A DNA stretch of 64,000 nt from Mucilaginibacter glaciei (GTDB taxonomy: Bacteria; Bacteroidota; Bacteroidia; Sphingobacteriales; Sphingobacteriaceae): contig NZ_JACWMX010000002.1 in the NCBI RefSeq assembly GCF_014773245.1, positions 124,001-188,000 on the forward strand. Reading direction: 5' to 3'. Position numbers and translations under genes: made by a program. The notes under the pieces are model-generated. The model had not been told where the DNA came from. It saw only the letters and a list, made by a program, of their open reading frames with translations, and did no database searches. Below are positions 27,706 to 38,300 of this stretch, one piece after another. The stretch's first letter is position 1. Every line of letters begins with the position of its first letter.

Positions 27706-29109
27706 TTAAATATGAATAGCCCTATTCTCTGTCGCTGCTAAACATGCTTCGCGCATGGCTTCGGTATAGGTTGGGTGTGCATGGCTGGCGCGGGTTACAT
27801 CCTCGGCACTGGCGCGGAACTCCATCGCAATAACAGCCTCGGCTATCATATCTGCAACACGCGGGCCTATCATGTGTACACCTAAAATTTCGTCGGTTGT
27901 AGCATCAGCCAAAACCTTCACAAAACCATCCAGATCACCGCTTGCACGAGCACGGCCGCTTGCCTTGAAAGGGAACGAGCCTGTTTTATATTTTGTACCC
28001 GCTTCTTTCAATTGCTCTTCGGTATAACCTACGGCAGCAACTTCTGGCCAGGTATAAACAACACCCGGGATCAGGTTATAATTGATGTGCGGTTTTTGTC
28101 CGGCAATACGCTCGGCAACAAAGGTACCTTCATCCTCGGCCTTGTGGGCCAGCATAGCACCTTTTACCACATCGCCAATAGCATAAACACCCTTAACGCT
28201 GGTTTCCAAATGCTCGTCAACAGAGATCTTACGTCCACGTTCTTCCACAGTGATGCCAATTTTATCTAAACCTAAACCGTCGGTATAAGCCACACGGCCA
28301 ACGGCTACCATACAGTAGTCGCCTTTCAGTTCCTGTTTTTCGCCTTTAGGGTTATCAAACGTTACGGTAACCTCTTCACCTTTGGCGGTAGCGCCTGTAA
28401 CCTTGTGGCCCAGGTAAAACTCCATGCCTATTTTCTTTAACACCTTTTGAAGCTCGCGGCCCAGGCCTTTATCCATCGTCGGGATAATGCCGTCCATAAA
28501 TTCAATTACAGATACCTTGGCACCTAAACGCGCATAAACAGAACCCAACTCCAAACCTATAACCCCCCCACCAATCAATATAAGGTGTTTAGGGATCTCG
28601 GTCAGTTTTAAAGCTTCGGTTGATGTGATGATGCGTTTCTTGTCTATCTTCAGGAACGGCAGGCTTGCCGGTTTTGAACCCGTTGCGATAATCACCTTTT
28701 CAGTGGTCAGTTCGGTAGTTTTACCATCAGTCGTGGCAACAATGATCGTATTTTTATCTTTAAATGACCCTACACCTACGTGCACGTCAATCTTGTTCTT
28801 CTTCATCAGGTAAGTGATGCCGCTGGTATTGGCATCAACCACTTCCTGTTTGCGTTTGATCATCTGGCCAAAATCGATGCCCAGGTTATCTAATTTGATA
28901 CCATGCGTGGTAAAGGTATGTGAAGCGTTATAGTAGTGTTCGCTCGAATCTAATAAAGCCTTTGAAGGAATACAGCCTACGTTAAGGCAGGTGCCACCCA
29001 GGGTGTTGTACTTTTCAATAATAGCGGTTTTCATCCCCAACTGAGCGCAGCGTATAGCAGCTACGTAACCACCCGGACCCGAACCTATAACGATAACATC
29101 ATATTGCAT
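27706..29109 (-). CDS. lpdA: dihydrolipoyl dehydrogenase (E3)
   Basis: This 467-residue flavoprotein reoxidises dihydrolipoamide in the 2-oxoacid dehydrogenase complexes and the glycine cleavage system. The FAD fold VIVIGSGPGGYVAA is at residues 5-18, the redox-active disulfide is Cys41/Cys46 in GGTCLNVGCIPSK, the second Rossmann motif (LIGGGVIGLELGS) is mid-protein, and the catalytic HPTYTE (His445, Glu450) is at the C-terminus. No E1 or E2 gene is adjacent, as is common in Bacteroidota. A TAACTTTG box lies about 23 bp upstream. Confidence 0.97.
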   Translation of the reverse strand: MQYDVIVIGSGPGGYVAAIRCAQLGMKTAIIEKYNTLGGTCLNVGCIPSKALLDSSEHYYNASHTFTTHGIKLDNLGIDFGQMIKRKQEVVDANTSGITYLMKKNKIDVHVGVGSFKDKNTIIVATTDGKTTELTTEKVIIATGSKPASLPFLKIDKKRIITSTEALKLTEIPKHLILIGGGVIGLELGSVYARLGAKVSVIEFMDGIIPTMDKGLGRELQKVLKKIGMEFYLGHKVTGATAKGEEVTVTFDNPKGEKQELKGDYCMVAVGRVAYTDGLGLDKIGITVEERGRKISVDEHLETSVKGVYAIGDVVKGAMLAHKAEDEGTFVAERIAGQKPHINYNLIPGVVYTWPEVAAVGYTEEQLKEAGTKYKTGSFPFKASGRARASGDLDGFVKVLADATTDEILGVHMIGPRVADMIAEAVIAMEFRASAEDVTRASHAHPTYTEAMREACLAATENRAIHI

Positions 29110-29131
29110 AGTAGTAGTATTTTATGGGTGG

Positions 29132-29139
29132 CAAAGTTA
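29132..29139 (-). promoter_or_regulatory. -7 box (TAACTTTG) for lpdA
   Basis: An exact TAnnTTTG match lies 22 bp upstream of the lpdA start on the minus strand. The -33 element is not clear. The rest of the gap to 29370 holds word-type repeats (TGCAGATG, and GCATCATTGCAAGGAGC near 29254). Confidence 0.4.
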
Positions 29140-29370
29140 AGGAATGTTTACAGGCTTATAAATAGGTATTTAATTAAATGTGCAGGTATTGACAGAAGTT
29201 GCAGATGTGTGGATCCGCAGATTTATGGTGTGCAGATGAAAACTACTAAACGCGCATCATTGCAAGGAGCGAAACAATCCCCGGGAGATGAGTCAGCGTC
29301 ATGGTAGGATTTTCAAGGCTATTACAAGCCGGTGGATATCACTTTTCTTTTCTCAAATAGCGCAGCGTTA

Positions 29371-29838
29371 TTACTTACAGATACTCGCCTCAAAACTGCC
29401 CTTGATGTAATTGTTTTGAAATTTGGCATCAACCGTACCGGTAACTTTATCGGCGGTGATAGAAGTAATTTCAATAACGCTATCAGACGAGAACAGGGCG
29501 CCGTCGGTAGAATTGGGGTCGTCTATCAACACATAGATGTCGTTCTCTACAAACTTGCCTACTTTTTTTGGAACGCTTAACCTTACGAGAAACTTGTTAA
29601 TGTCGGCGGTGCAACCGTCAGCCTTATTCGCCGACAGGTAGATGTGAAATAAATCTTCGGGCTTGTAATTCTGATAGCTAAAATTAACGGTACGTATCAC
29701 GGCACTTTGCGCGGTAAACGTCGAGTTGTAGAGCATACCGGATACGGGGGTGGCGGCAGCCGGCGGCTGCGGACTATCCTTTTTACTGCACGATAACATT
29801 AAAACCAGGATAGCTAACAAGTAGAACTTATTTTTCAT
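29371..29838 (-). CDS. small hypothetical lipoprotein
   Basis: The 155-residue product has a typical lipoprotein signal (MKNKFYLLAILVLMLSC, Cys17) followed by a charged and proline/alanine-rich tether. The body is beta-rich, with repeated polar strands and two further cysteines (DGCTAD and the C-terminal SICK) that could form a disulfide. No known domain is recognised. It is monocistronic on the minus strand, between lpdA and the divergent CocE-type hydrolase. It is probably an envelope protein; function unknown. Confidence 0.7.
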   Translation of the reverse strand: MKNKFYLLAILVLMLSCSKKDSPQPPAAATPVSGMLYNSTFTAQSAVIRTVNFSYQNYKPEDLFHIYLSANKADGCTADINKFLVRLSVPKKVGKFVENDIYVLIDDPNSTDGALFSSDSVIEITSITADKVTGTVDAKFQNNYIKGSFEASICK

Positions 29839-30021
29839 TGGATGTGGATCGGGTGATTATTCAGGCATTTAACCGCCCGGATTGCAAATTGTTTAATTAA
29901 AACGTAAACAAGTCGCAACCAATCTTCCCGCCGAACGGGAGGGTTTTGTAACACTCTTAACATCGTTCGTATATTTATAATATACTTATTAAATTAGGCA
30001 CGTCAATCAATCCCCACATCA

Positions 30022-31887
30022 ATGAAAAAATTCTTCGCCTTAATTTTATTAGTAACCACCGCTTACACCGCAGCATTTGCGCAAAGCAACTATGTTACCG
30101 AGCATTTTACTAAAAAGGATGTTTACATCACCATGCGCGATGGTGTAAAGCTGTTCACTTCCATCTACACCCCTAAGGATGCCTCAAAAACAAACAAGTA
30201 CCCTATTATGATGCAGCGTACCTGCTACAGCATTGCACCTTACGGCGAAACAAAATACCCTGGCAGCCTGGGCCCATCAAAATACATGATGCAGGAAGGC
30301 TACATTTTTGTTTACCAGGATGTGCGCGGCCGATACAAAAGCGAAGGCACCTGGACTAACATGACCCCGGTTATTGATAATAAAAAAAGCAAGAAAGATG
30401 TGGACGAAGGATCGGACACTTATGATACCATCGACTGGCTGGTTAAAAACGCGGTAGGCAATAATGGCCGTGTGGGCCAGTGGGGTATCAGCTATCCCGG
30501 TTTTTATACCGCGGCAGGCATCCTGTCCAATCACCCTGCTCTAAAGGCATCATCGCCGCAGGCACCTATATCCGATTTTTTCTTTGACGATTTCCATCAC
30601 AACGGCGCATTGTTAGAGTCTTATTTCTTTACTTACCCGGTATTCGGCGTACAAAAAACCGATACTACCTCTAAGGCTTGGTACGGCGCACAAAACATCA
30701 AAACCGGCACCCGCGATGGTTACCAGTTTTTGTTAGATATGGGCCCGCTTAAAAATGCCGACAAATATTATAAAGACAACTTTTTTTGGCAGGAAACCAT
30801 TAACCACCCCAATTACGATGAGTTTTGGCAAAAACGTGGTTTGCCTAAACACTATGGCAAAGTAAAACCTGCGGTGATGTTTGTGGGTGGATGGTATGAT
30901 GCAGAGGATTTGACCGGCCCGCTGGCGCTTTACAAAACTATAGGCAAATCAGATGCTAACGCTTACAATACCATCGTGATGGGTCCTTTTGGCCACGGCC
31001 GCTGGTCGCGCGAGACAGGGCACACCATGCACAGCAACGTTTACTTCGGCGATAGCATCGCCACCTTCTACCAAACTAAAATAGAGCAAAAATTCTTTAA
31101 CCATTTCCTGAAAGGTAACGGCGACAAAAATTCAGGCCTGCCTAATGCTTACATGTACAATACCGGTAAAAAGGAATGGACAACGTTTGACAAATGGCCT
31201 TCGCCTGCGGCTACGCATTTAAAAATGTACTTAAGTGCCGATGGTAAATTAGCTAACACACAGCCAACCGGCACGGGTTCAACCAGCTTTGTGAGCGATC
31301 CGCTGAAACCTGTCCCTTATACCGAAGATAATACCACTACGATGGGCTTTACCCCGCATAATTATATGAGCGAAGACCAGCGTTTTGCCGGTCGCCGTAC
31401 AGATGTGCTGGTTTTCCAGACGGATGTGTTGACCGATGATGTTACCCTGGGTGGCGAGATCATGGCTAACCTAAAGGTAGCTACTACAGGTACCGATGCC
31501 GATTTCTTTGTGAAACTGATAGATGTTTACCCGCCGGATGAGCAAAATAACCCATACGTGCCTAACAAGAACATCATCCTGAGCAATTACCAGCAAATGG
31601 TACGCAGCGAAATTATGCCGGCACGTTTCCGTAATGGTTTTGAAAAAGCGGTGCCGATGGTGGCTAACCAAAAAACCGATGTTAACTTCCGTCTGCAGGA
31701 TGTGCTGCATACCTTTAAAAAAGGCCACCGCATAATGGTGCAGGTGCAAAGTACCGCGTTCCCACTATTTGCGCGTAACCCGCAAAAATTTGTAGAGAAC
31801 CCGTACAAAGCAGACGAAGCAGATTACATTAAAGCAACCCACACCGTATTTGCTGATAGCTTTATTGATGTGGAGGTGTTAAAATAG
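30022..31887 (+). CDS. CocE/NonD family hydrolase (X-Pro dipeptidyl-peptidase S15-like)
   Basis: This 621-residue secreted alpha/beta hydrolase has a signal peptide at residues 1-20 (ending AFAQ). The nucleophile elbow is GISYPG with Ser157, preceded by the oxyanion-type VYQDVRGRYKSEG segment. The catalytic Asp is probably in GGWYDAED and the His in MGPFGHGRW. The C-terminal jelly-roll domain (VFQTDVLTDDVTLGGEI onward) is the PepX_C module. The family includes cocaine esterase, glutaryl-7-ACA acylase-like enzymes and X-Pro peptidases; the substrate is unknown. An M1 peptidase gene follows 83 bp downstream, suggesting a shared role in peptide use. Confidence 0.92.
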   Translation: MKKFFALILLVTTAYTAAFAQSNYVTEHFTKKDVYITMRDGVKLFTSIYTPKDASKTNKYPIMMQRTCYSIAPYGETKYPGSLGPSKYMMQEGYIFVYQDVRGRYKSEGTWTNMTPVIDNKKSKKDVDEGSDTYDTIDWLVKNAVGNNGRVGQWGISYPGFYTAAGILSNHPALKASSPQAPISDFFFDDFHHNGALLESYFFTYPVFGVQKTDTTSKAWYGAQNIKTGTRDGYQFLLDMGPLKNADKYYKDNFFWQETINHPNYDEFWQKRGLPKHYGKVKPAVMFVGGWYDAEDLTGPLALYKTIGKSDANAYNTIVMGPFGHGRWSRETGHTMHSNVYFGDSIATFYQTKIEQKFFNHFLKGNGDKNSGLPNAYMYNTGKKEWTTFDKWPSPAATHLKMYLSADGKLANTQPTGTGSTSFVSDPLKPVPYTEDNTTTMGFTPHNYMSEDQRFAGRRTDVLVFQTDVLTDDVTLGGEIMANLKVATTGTDADFFVKLIDVYPPDEQNNPYVPNKNIILSNYQQMVRSEIMPARFRNGFEKAVPMVANQKTDVNFRLQDVLHTFKKGHRIMVQVQSTAFPLFARNPQKFVENPYKADEADYIKATHTVFADSFIDVEVLK

Positions 31888-31900
31888 AAAGTTTATTTCG

Positions 31901-31952
31901 CGCAAAGACGCTAAGTCGCAAAGTTTTATTATTAAATCTTAGCGCCTTTGCG
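31901..31952. repeat. inverted repeat between the hydrolase and M1 peptidase genes
   Basis: CGCAAAGACGCTAAG (31901-31915) pairs with CTTAGCGCCTTTGCG (31938-31952), with one mismatch in 15, around a 22-nt AT-rich loop. It fills most of the 83-bp gap and might attenuate read-through. Confidence 0.75.
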
Positions 31953-31970
31953 AGATTTTAGAAATTATAA

Positions 31971-33635
31971 ATGAGAATTTTCTTCAAATTATTAAGCGTT
32001 GCCATTGTAGGTTTTTTACCTCTGGCTACCTTCGCCCAACTCGGCGCGCATAAAGAAACCTTTACCCGTGCAGATACCTTACGCGGATCGTTAACCACAC
32101 CGTTGCGTACGTGTTATGATATCAACTACTACCACCTTGATGTGAAGTTTGATATAGACCAGAAATTCATCAGCGGTAACGTAATGTTTAAATTTACTGC
32201 GGATGCGGATTTCACCAAGCTACAGTTCGATCTGTTTAGTAATTTAAAGTTGGAGAAAGTGGTTTACAAAGGGAAAGAACTGCCCTACACCCGCGAATTT
32301 AACGCGGTGTTTGTAAGCTTCCCGCAAACCATTGCCAAGGGCAGCAAAGATCAGTTTACCGTTTACTACTCCGGCAACCCCACTATTGCCAAGCGTGCGC
32401 CCTGGGATGGCGGGGTTGAATATAATGTTGACTCGTTAGGCCATAAATGGGTATCTACCGCCTGCCAGGGCATGGGTGCCAGCGTATGGTGGCCTACTAA
32501 AGACCAGCAGGCTGATGAAGCCGACAGCGCCCTCATTAGCATCAGTGTACCTAAAGGGTTAAAAGACGTATCTAACGGCCGCCTGCGTAAAGTGACCGAC
32601 CTGACGAACGGCTACACCCGTTTCGACTGGTTTGTATCACAACCCATCAATAACTATAACATCGAAGCCAACATTGGCGACTACGCCCACATTAGCGATA
32701 CCTACATGGGCGAGAAAGGCAAACTGACTTTAGACTACTGGCCGTTAAGCTACAATGTAGACAAAGCCAAAAAACAATTTGCGGCTAACGTAAAGCCGAT
32801 GCTGAAAGCCTTTGAGCATTGGTTTGGCCCTTACCCTTTTTATGAAGATGGTTATAAACTGATCGAAACACATCACCTGGGTATGGAGCACCAAAGCGGT
32901 ACAGCCTATGGCAACCACTACGGCAACGGCTATCTGGGCCGCGATCTATCAGGCACGGGCTGGGGTTTAAAATGGGATTTTATTGTGGTGCATGAAAGCG
33001 GCCATGAGTGGTTTGGCAACAACATCACGAGTAAAGATTTGGGCGATATGTGGATACATGAAAGTTTTACCAACTACAGCGAATCATTGTTTATTGAAGA
33101 TAACTGGGGCAAGCAGGCCGGGCAGGAATATGTGCATGGCACACGCCTGGGTATTTTAAATAACGAGCCAATTGTAGGGCCGTACGGTGTAAATAAAGAG
33201 GGAAGCGGCGATATGTACCCTAAGGGCGGCAACATGCTTAACATGATCCGCACCATTATTAACGATGATGAAAAATGGCGCGAAATCTTGCGTGGGTTAA
33301 ATAAAACGTTCTATCACCAGACCGTTACTTATGACCAGGTAGTAAATTACATTAATAAACAAAGCGGTAAAAATCTGAGTCCGATGTTTGATCAGTACCT
33401 GCACTATAAGAATATCCCAACACTGGAGTTTATGAACATTGGCGGCAAACTAATGTGCCGTTGGATAGCCGATGCTGAAGGTTTCGCTATGCCGGTCAAA
33501 GTGCGCGTTAAAGGCGGAGAGTATAAGTTTATTACCCCGCGTACACGGTTTGCCCCGTTAGCTATTGACGGCGCTACAAAAGATAACATTGAGGTAGATA
33601 CCTTTAATTATTATATAGGGGTGCTGGTGGATTAG
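31971..33635 (+). CDS. M1 family metallopeptidase
   Basis: This 554-residue exported zinc aminopeptidase-like protein has a signal peptide (residues 1-22, ending TFAQ). The zinc site is HESGH (His341, Glu342, His345) with Glu364 eighteen residues later (MWIHESF), and the substrate-anchoring GxMEN-like motif reads LGMEHQ. It has the N-terminal beta-sandwich and the catalytic thermolysin-like domain but lacks the long C-terminal helical domain of full-length aminopeptidase N, a short form common in Bacteroidota. It probably works in the periplasm with the preceding CocE-type hydrolase. Confidence 0.93.
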   Translation: MRIFFKLLSVAIVGFLPLATFAQLGAHKETFTRADTLRGSLTTPLRTCYDINYYHLDVKFDIDQKFISGNVMFKFTADADFTKLQFDLFSNLKLEKVVYKGKELPYTREFNAVFVSFPQTIAKGSKDQFTVYYSGNPTIAKRAPWDGGVEYNVDSLGHKWVSTACQGMGASVWWPTKDQQADEADSALISISVPKGLKDVSNGRLRKVTDLTNGYTRFDWFVSQPINNYNIEANIGDYAHISDTYMGEKGKLTLDYWPLSYNVDKAKKQFAANVKPMLKAFEHWFGPYPFYEDGYKLIETHHLGMEHQSGTAYGNHYGNGYLGRDLSGTGWGLKWDFIVVHESGHEWFGNNITSKDLGDMWIHESFTNYSESLFIEDNWGKQAGQEYVHGTRLGILNNEPIVGPYGVNKEGSGDMYPKGGNMLNMIRTIINDDEKWREILRGLNKTFYHQTVTYDQVVNYINKQSGKNLSPMFDQYLHYKNIPTLEFMNIGGKLMCRWIADAEGFAMPVKVRVKGGEYKFITPRTRFAPLAIDGATKDNIEVDTFNYYIGVLVD

Positions 33636-33647
33636 TCCCCCACCCTT

Positions 33648-33743
33648 GTCATTTCGAATGAGCAATAGCGAGGAGAAATCTTCTTGGTTAAGCAATGTTT
33701 TCACGTCCAACTAAGAGGATTTCTCTCTATCGTTCGAAATGAC
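33648..33743. repeat. REP-like inverted repeat with GTCATTTCGA ends
   Basis: GTCATTTCGA (33648-33657) and TCGAAATGAC (33734-33743) pair perfectly, and inner GAGAAATC pairs with GATTTCTC. The design is the same as the elements at 13516 and 20926, but the word differs. It follows the M1 peptidase stop within 13 bp. Confidence 0.8.
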
Positions 33744-33880
33744 AACCTATTAAATTTCATCGCATGCCTAATTGCTACGCTGTAGCTTACACAGCTTTAC
33801 AACAGAAATAATTTATTTTCAATTCCGTGCAACTTTTCTGATACAGTGCGCATCTAATAGTTAAACTAACTATACAACGC

Positions 33881-34606
33881 ATGAAATCACTAAAAACCTT
33901 ACTAATGGCTGCCGCGCTGGTTGCCGTTAACACCCTTTCGTTCGCGAAGGCAAATACAAACAAATCATTTGGTTCAGAAGACCGACACTTATCCGGCTTT
34001 AACGCCGTTAGCGTTGCCGGTTCGTTTGATGTTTACATTACTCAGGGCTCGTCAGAATCTGTTAAGGTAGAAGCGCCCGATGATGTAATAGACCGTATTG
34101 TTACAGAAGTTGAGGGCGGCGTTTTAAAGATATATAACAAAAAGAACAACGGCATGACCTGGAACTGGAACGGCAATAAAAAAATAGTTGTGTATGTATC
34201 TATTAAAGATGTTAACATGGTAAGCCTTGCCGGCTCGGGCGATGTATATTTTAAGGGAGGGCTGCATGCACCGTCTTTAAAATTAAAATTAGCAGGCTCG
34301 GGTGATTTAACCGGCAAAGTTGATGTACGATCATTGGAAAGCAGCCTTTCAGGATCCGGCGATATTACCATTAGCGGCCGTGCAGAAAGCTCATCAGTAA
34401 GCGTAGTAGGCTCGGGCGATTTTACCGGGCAAAACTTGGCAACTGCAAATACGATTGTAAAAGTAGCCGGTTCTGGCGATGCGCGCGTAAACGCTACCGA
34501 TAAATTAGAGGCATCCGTAGTTGGGTCCGGCGATGTGCATTATACCGGTGCAGTTAAAAATGTTACCAGTTCAAAAGCTGGCAGCGGTGATGTTAGCCGG
34601 ATGTAA
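33881..34606 (+). CDS. head GIN domain protein (DUF2807 family)
   Basis: This 241-residue exported protein has a signal peptide ending near residue 22 (LSFAKA). It has the GIN/DUF2807 opening (LSGFNAVSVAGSFDVYITQG), then seven GSGD motifs at residues 117, 138, 157, 176, 196, 214 and 233. The 18-21 residue spacing is that of one coil of a right-handed beta-solenoid per repeat. The family is described as putative auto-transporter adhesin head domains but is often periplasmic in Bacteroidota, and its biochemical role is not established. It is monocistronic, ending before a strong bidirectional terminator shared with trxA. Confidence 0.9.
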   Translation: MKSLKTLLMAAALVAVNTLSFAKANTNKSFGSEDRHLSGFNAVSVAGSFDVYITQGSSESVKVEAPDDVIDRIVTEVEGGVLKIYNKKNNGMTWNWNGNKKIVVYVSIKDVNMVSLAGSGDVYFKGGLHAPSLKLKLAGSGDLTGKVDVRSLESSLSGSGDITISGRAESSSVSVVGSGDFTGQNLATANTIVKVAGSGDARVNATDKLEASVVGSGDVHYTGAVKNVTSSKAGSGDVSRM

Positions 34607-34631
34607 TCTAGGTGAAAAGTTAAAAGTCTTA

Positions 34632-34677
34632 ATAACAAGAGCGGCCCGTGATAAATATCACGGGCCGCTCTTGTTAT
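34632..34677. terminator. bidirectional terminator between the GIN gene and trxA
   Basis: A perfect 21-bp stem (34632-34652 with 34657-34677) has a 4-nt AAAT loop, located between two converging genes. It is the longest perfect hairpin seen in the window. Confidence 0.9.
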
Positions 34678-34690
34678 ATATTATTAATGC

Positions 34691-35011
34691 TTAAGCTAAT
34701 TGTTTAGCTAATTTTTCTGCCAATACTGATTTTGGAACGGCACCAATTTGTTTGTCAACTATTTCGCCATTTTTGAAGAACAATAAGGCAGGGATATTAC
34801 GGATGCCAAACTTCATTGATATACCCGGGTTGTTGTCTACATTTACTTTACCTACAACGGCTTTGCCATCATATTCTTTAGCAATTTCTTCAACTACAGG
34901 GCCAACCATTCTACACGGACCGCACCATTCTGCCCAAAAATCAACCAATACAGGTTTGTCAGATTTTAAAACAAGTTCATCAAAGTTTGCATCAGTTATT
35001 TCTATAGCCAT
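34691..35011 (-). CDS. trxA: thioredoxin
   Basis: This 106-residue cytosolic thioredoxin has the active site WCGPC (Cys30, Cys33) in FWAEWCGPCRMVGP and the cis-proline segment IRNIPALLFFKNG. It keeps protein thiols reduced and serves ribonucleotide reductase and other reductases. The length is standard and there is no signal peptide. It is monocistronic, with the best promoter match in the window directly upstream. Confidence 0.97.
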   Translation of the reverse strand: MAIEITDANFDELVLKSDKPVLVDFWAEWCGPCRMVGPVVEEIAKEYDGKAVVGKVNVDNNPGISMKFGIRNIPALLFFKNGEIVDKQIGAVPKSVLAEKLAKQLA

Positions 35012-35037
35012 GATTTTATTTTTTAAATTTTAGTGTA

Positions 35038-35069
35038 CAAATATATACTATTCAAATAGCTTGCCACAA
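35038..35069 (-). promoter_or_regulatory. Bacteroidota-type promoter of trxA
   Basis: On the minus strand TTG (35067-35069) is followed, after 21 bp, by TATATTTG (35038-35045), matching the -33/-7 consensus TTG-N17-23-TAnnTTTG. The predicted leader to the ATG at 35011 is about 20 nt. Confidence 0.65.
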
Positions 35070-35352
35070 GTAGCCACATGACAATGTGACAATTATATTA
35101 GAGTTGTGGAAAAGAATGACAGATGTTGAATAGTCAAAGAGTTTTGTATTAGATATTGGCAACGCGAGCGAAGAAATATTATAACAGCTTTTTTTCTTTC
35201 TTGCAGGATTTCTACTTGTGTGAAATATTGAAAGTATCACTAAGGTGTGTTGTTCAGGGAAAATGCGATAAACAATATCGTATGAGAAATATGTAATTTT
35301 ATATTGCCTGCAATTAAAAAAATTTATCTGATAGCATCAAGGGCATGCGTTA
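35070..35352. other. AT-rich gap between trxA and dnaE
   Basis: Beyond the trxA promoter I see no gene, clear hairpin or repeat here. A 62-codon open frame on the minus strand (35052-35240) has no coding character. Confidence 0.5.
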
Positions 35353-38300
35353 CTACAACAACACCGCCTGTGCATTAGTCAAGCTATAGATCTCGGCCAT
35401 CAGGTCATCGCTCGGGCTTACCTTTACCGATTTAGAAGCCAGGTCAACATACATTGATTCTTCGCCATCCTTCACCTTAAACTTAAGCTGACAGCTTTTT
35501 GCCGGGTACTTTTCATTATTGGTGCTGATGATCTGCTGCAGGCTGTCTAACAACTGATTGTTTAATGCCTTAACATCAAGGCAAACCGTGATTGATTTGG
35601 TGAGCTTATCCCGCATTTCAGATAGCAAGCTCATTACCGTAACCCTCATATCCCAGTTATCCTTTTGTCGGTACTTTTCTTCTATTAATCCCTTTATATG
35701 CAGAAAATACCCCTCTACCATCATATTGCGGAATTTCACATAGTCATCGCCAAAAAAGGCAAACTCGTAAGATTCGTTGTAATCTTCCAACACGAACGAG
35801 CCAAATGGCTTACCCATTTTAGTAAACCTGTGCTGTACACTGGCAACCAACCCGCCAATACAGATCTCGCCCCTTTTTCGTAAATTATTCAGATTTGCCA
35901 TTACCTCTTCGCCGCCTTCACCAGATCGTGCCTTTTGCACATCTTTCAACTCGGCAATAGTGGTGTTGCAGTATTTCTCTAACTCCAGCTTATAATTATC
36001 CAGCGGATGGCCGGTGAGGTATATGCCGATGACTTCCTTTTCGTACTTAAGCTTCTCTATCAATGCCCATTCTTCACAATCAGGCATAGCAGGCTCTGGA
36101 ATGTATGACGCTACCGAACCGCCAAATAACGATGATTGTGAACTGTTTTTGGTGTTCTGATAATCGTTACCGTATTTGATCAAACGCTCTACGCCCGTAA
36201 GCAATCCATTCTCAGTTTTGGCGAAGAATTGCGAACGGTTTAGTCCAAACTCATCAAACGCGCCGCCGTAAACTAAATTCTCATATGATTTGCGATTTAC
36301 CGACCGGGTGTTTGACCGCTGTGCAAAATCGTATACGCTTTTGTAAGGGCCGTTCAGGTCACGTTCTTCTATAATGCTTTCAACCGCCTTTTCGCCTACC
36401 CCTTTTACGCCCGCCATACCAAAGCGGATAACGCCCTTTTTGTTGGCAGCAAACGCCATGGCACTTTCATTAATGTCGGGCCCTAACACTTCAACCCCCA
36501 TTCGGCGGCACTCTTCCATAAAGAAGGTGATCTTCTCCATGTTGTTTTGATTATTCAATACGGCCGACATATACTCGGCCGGGTAATGCGCCTTTAAATA
36601 AGCCGTTTGGTAAGCCACAAAAGCATAACAGGTAGAGTGCGATTTATTGAACGCATACTGTGCAAAAGCCTTCCAGTCGGTCCAGATCTTGGTCAGTTTA
36701 TCTTTAGCGTGGCCTTTTGCCATTGCGCCATCCATAAACTGCGATTCCATTTTGTTAAGGATATCCAGTTGCTTTTTACCCATTGCCTTACGCAAAACGT
36801 CGGCATCTCCTTTACTAAAGCCCGCCAGCTTTTGCGATAAAAGCATCACTTGCTCCTGGTACACGGTAATACCATAGGTTTCACCCAGGTATTCCTCCAT
36901 ATCGGCCAGGTCGAAAACGATTGGTTCCTGCCCGTGTTTACGCTTGATAAAGTTGGGAATATACTCGATAGGGCCCGGCCTGTACAGGGCGTTCATGGCA
37001 ATTAAGTCTTCAAACTTATCGGGTTTCAGGTCGCGCAGATACATTTGCATCCCGTCACTTTCAAACTGGAATGTACCGTTGGTATCGCCACGCTGATAAA
37101 GCTCATAAGTTTCTTTATCATCCAGGGGGATGTAATCTATGTCGATTTCCACACCGTGGTTTTGTTTGATCATCCGTAGGGCATCCTTGATAATGGTAAG
37201 GGTTTTAAGGCCCAAAAAGTCCATTTTAATTACTCCTGCATCTTCAATTACACGCCCGTCATACTGGGTAACCAACAGATCGGAGTCTTTAGCCGTGGCA
37301 ACGGGTACAATGTCCGTCAAATCATAAGGGGCGATGATGATACCTGCAGCATGCACACCCGTATTACGGACAGATCCTTCCAGTTTCTCGGCTTCGCGCA
37401 GCACTATACCCTTCAAATCCGGCGATTTATAAATAGCCTGTAACTCCGGCACTTGCTCGATAGCTGTTTTCAGGTTGATCCCCAATGTCTCGGGTACCAG
37501 TTTTTTCAGGGCGTTCACATCGCTCAGGGGCATATCCAACACGCGGCCCACATCCTGGATACTGGTCCGGGCAGCCATAGAGCCGTAGGTAATAATCTGT
37601 GCTACCTGGTTTTTACCATACTTTTCAACCACATAATCTATCACCTTTTGGCGGCCGGCGTCATCAAAATCCGTATCGATGTCGGGCATGCTCTTCCTGT
37701 CCGGGTTTAGGAAACGCTCAAACAGGAGGTTATACTTTAGCGGGTCGATATTAGTAATACCGGTACAATAGGCCACTACCGAACCTGCTGCAGAGCCACG
37801 GCCCGGGCCTATAAAAACCCCCATATCGCGACCGGCCCTGATAAAATCGGCAACAATCAGGAAATACCCTGCAAAGCCCATAGTACGGATGGTGAACAGT
37901 TCAAAGTTAATCCGCTCCTCGGCCTCGGGGCTGATATCTTTGTAACGCTCTTTAGCGCCTAAAAAGGTTAAATGCTTCAGATACTCCCATTGGTTAAGAG
38001 TATCCGCATCGGGCGTCATGTCACTATGGATCTTAAATTCAGGCGGGATGACGTAGTTAGGAAGCAGGATATCGCGCTTTAATTTCAGCACATCTACCTT
38101 ATCTACAATTTCCTGCGTATTATCTAATGACTCCGGGATATCGCTGAACAGCTTACCCATCTCGGCCTGGGTCTTAAAGTAAAACTGATCGTTAGTAAAG
38201 CCGAAACGGTAACCCTTGCCGCCTTCCTCGTCGGTAGCTATGGGGGTACTTTGTAAATCGCCGGTGTTTACACAAAGCAAAATATCGTGCGCATTTGAGT

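Noticed and set aside
35052..35240. 62-codon minus-strand frame between trxA and dnaE
   Set aside because: It overlaps the trxA promoter, has no recognisable domain and looks like chance in AT-rich sequence.
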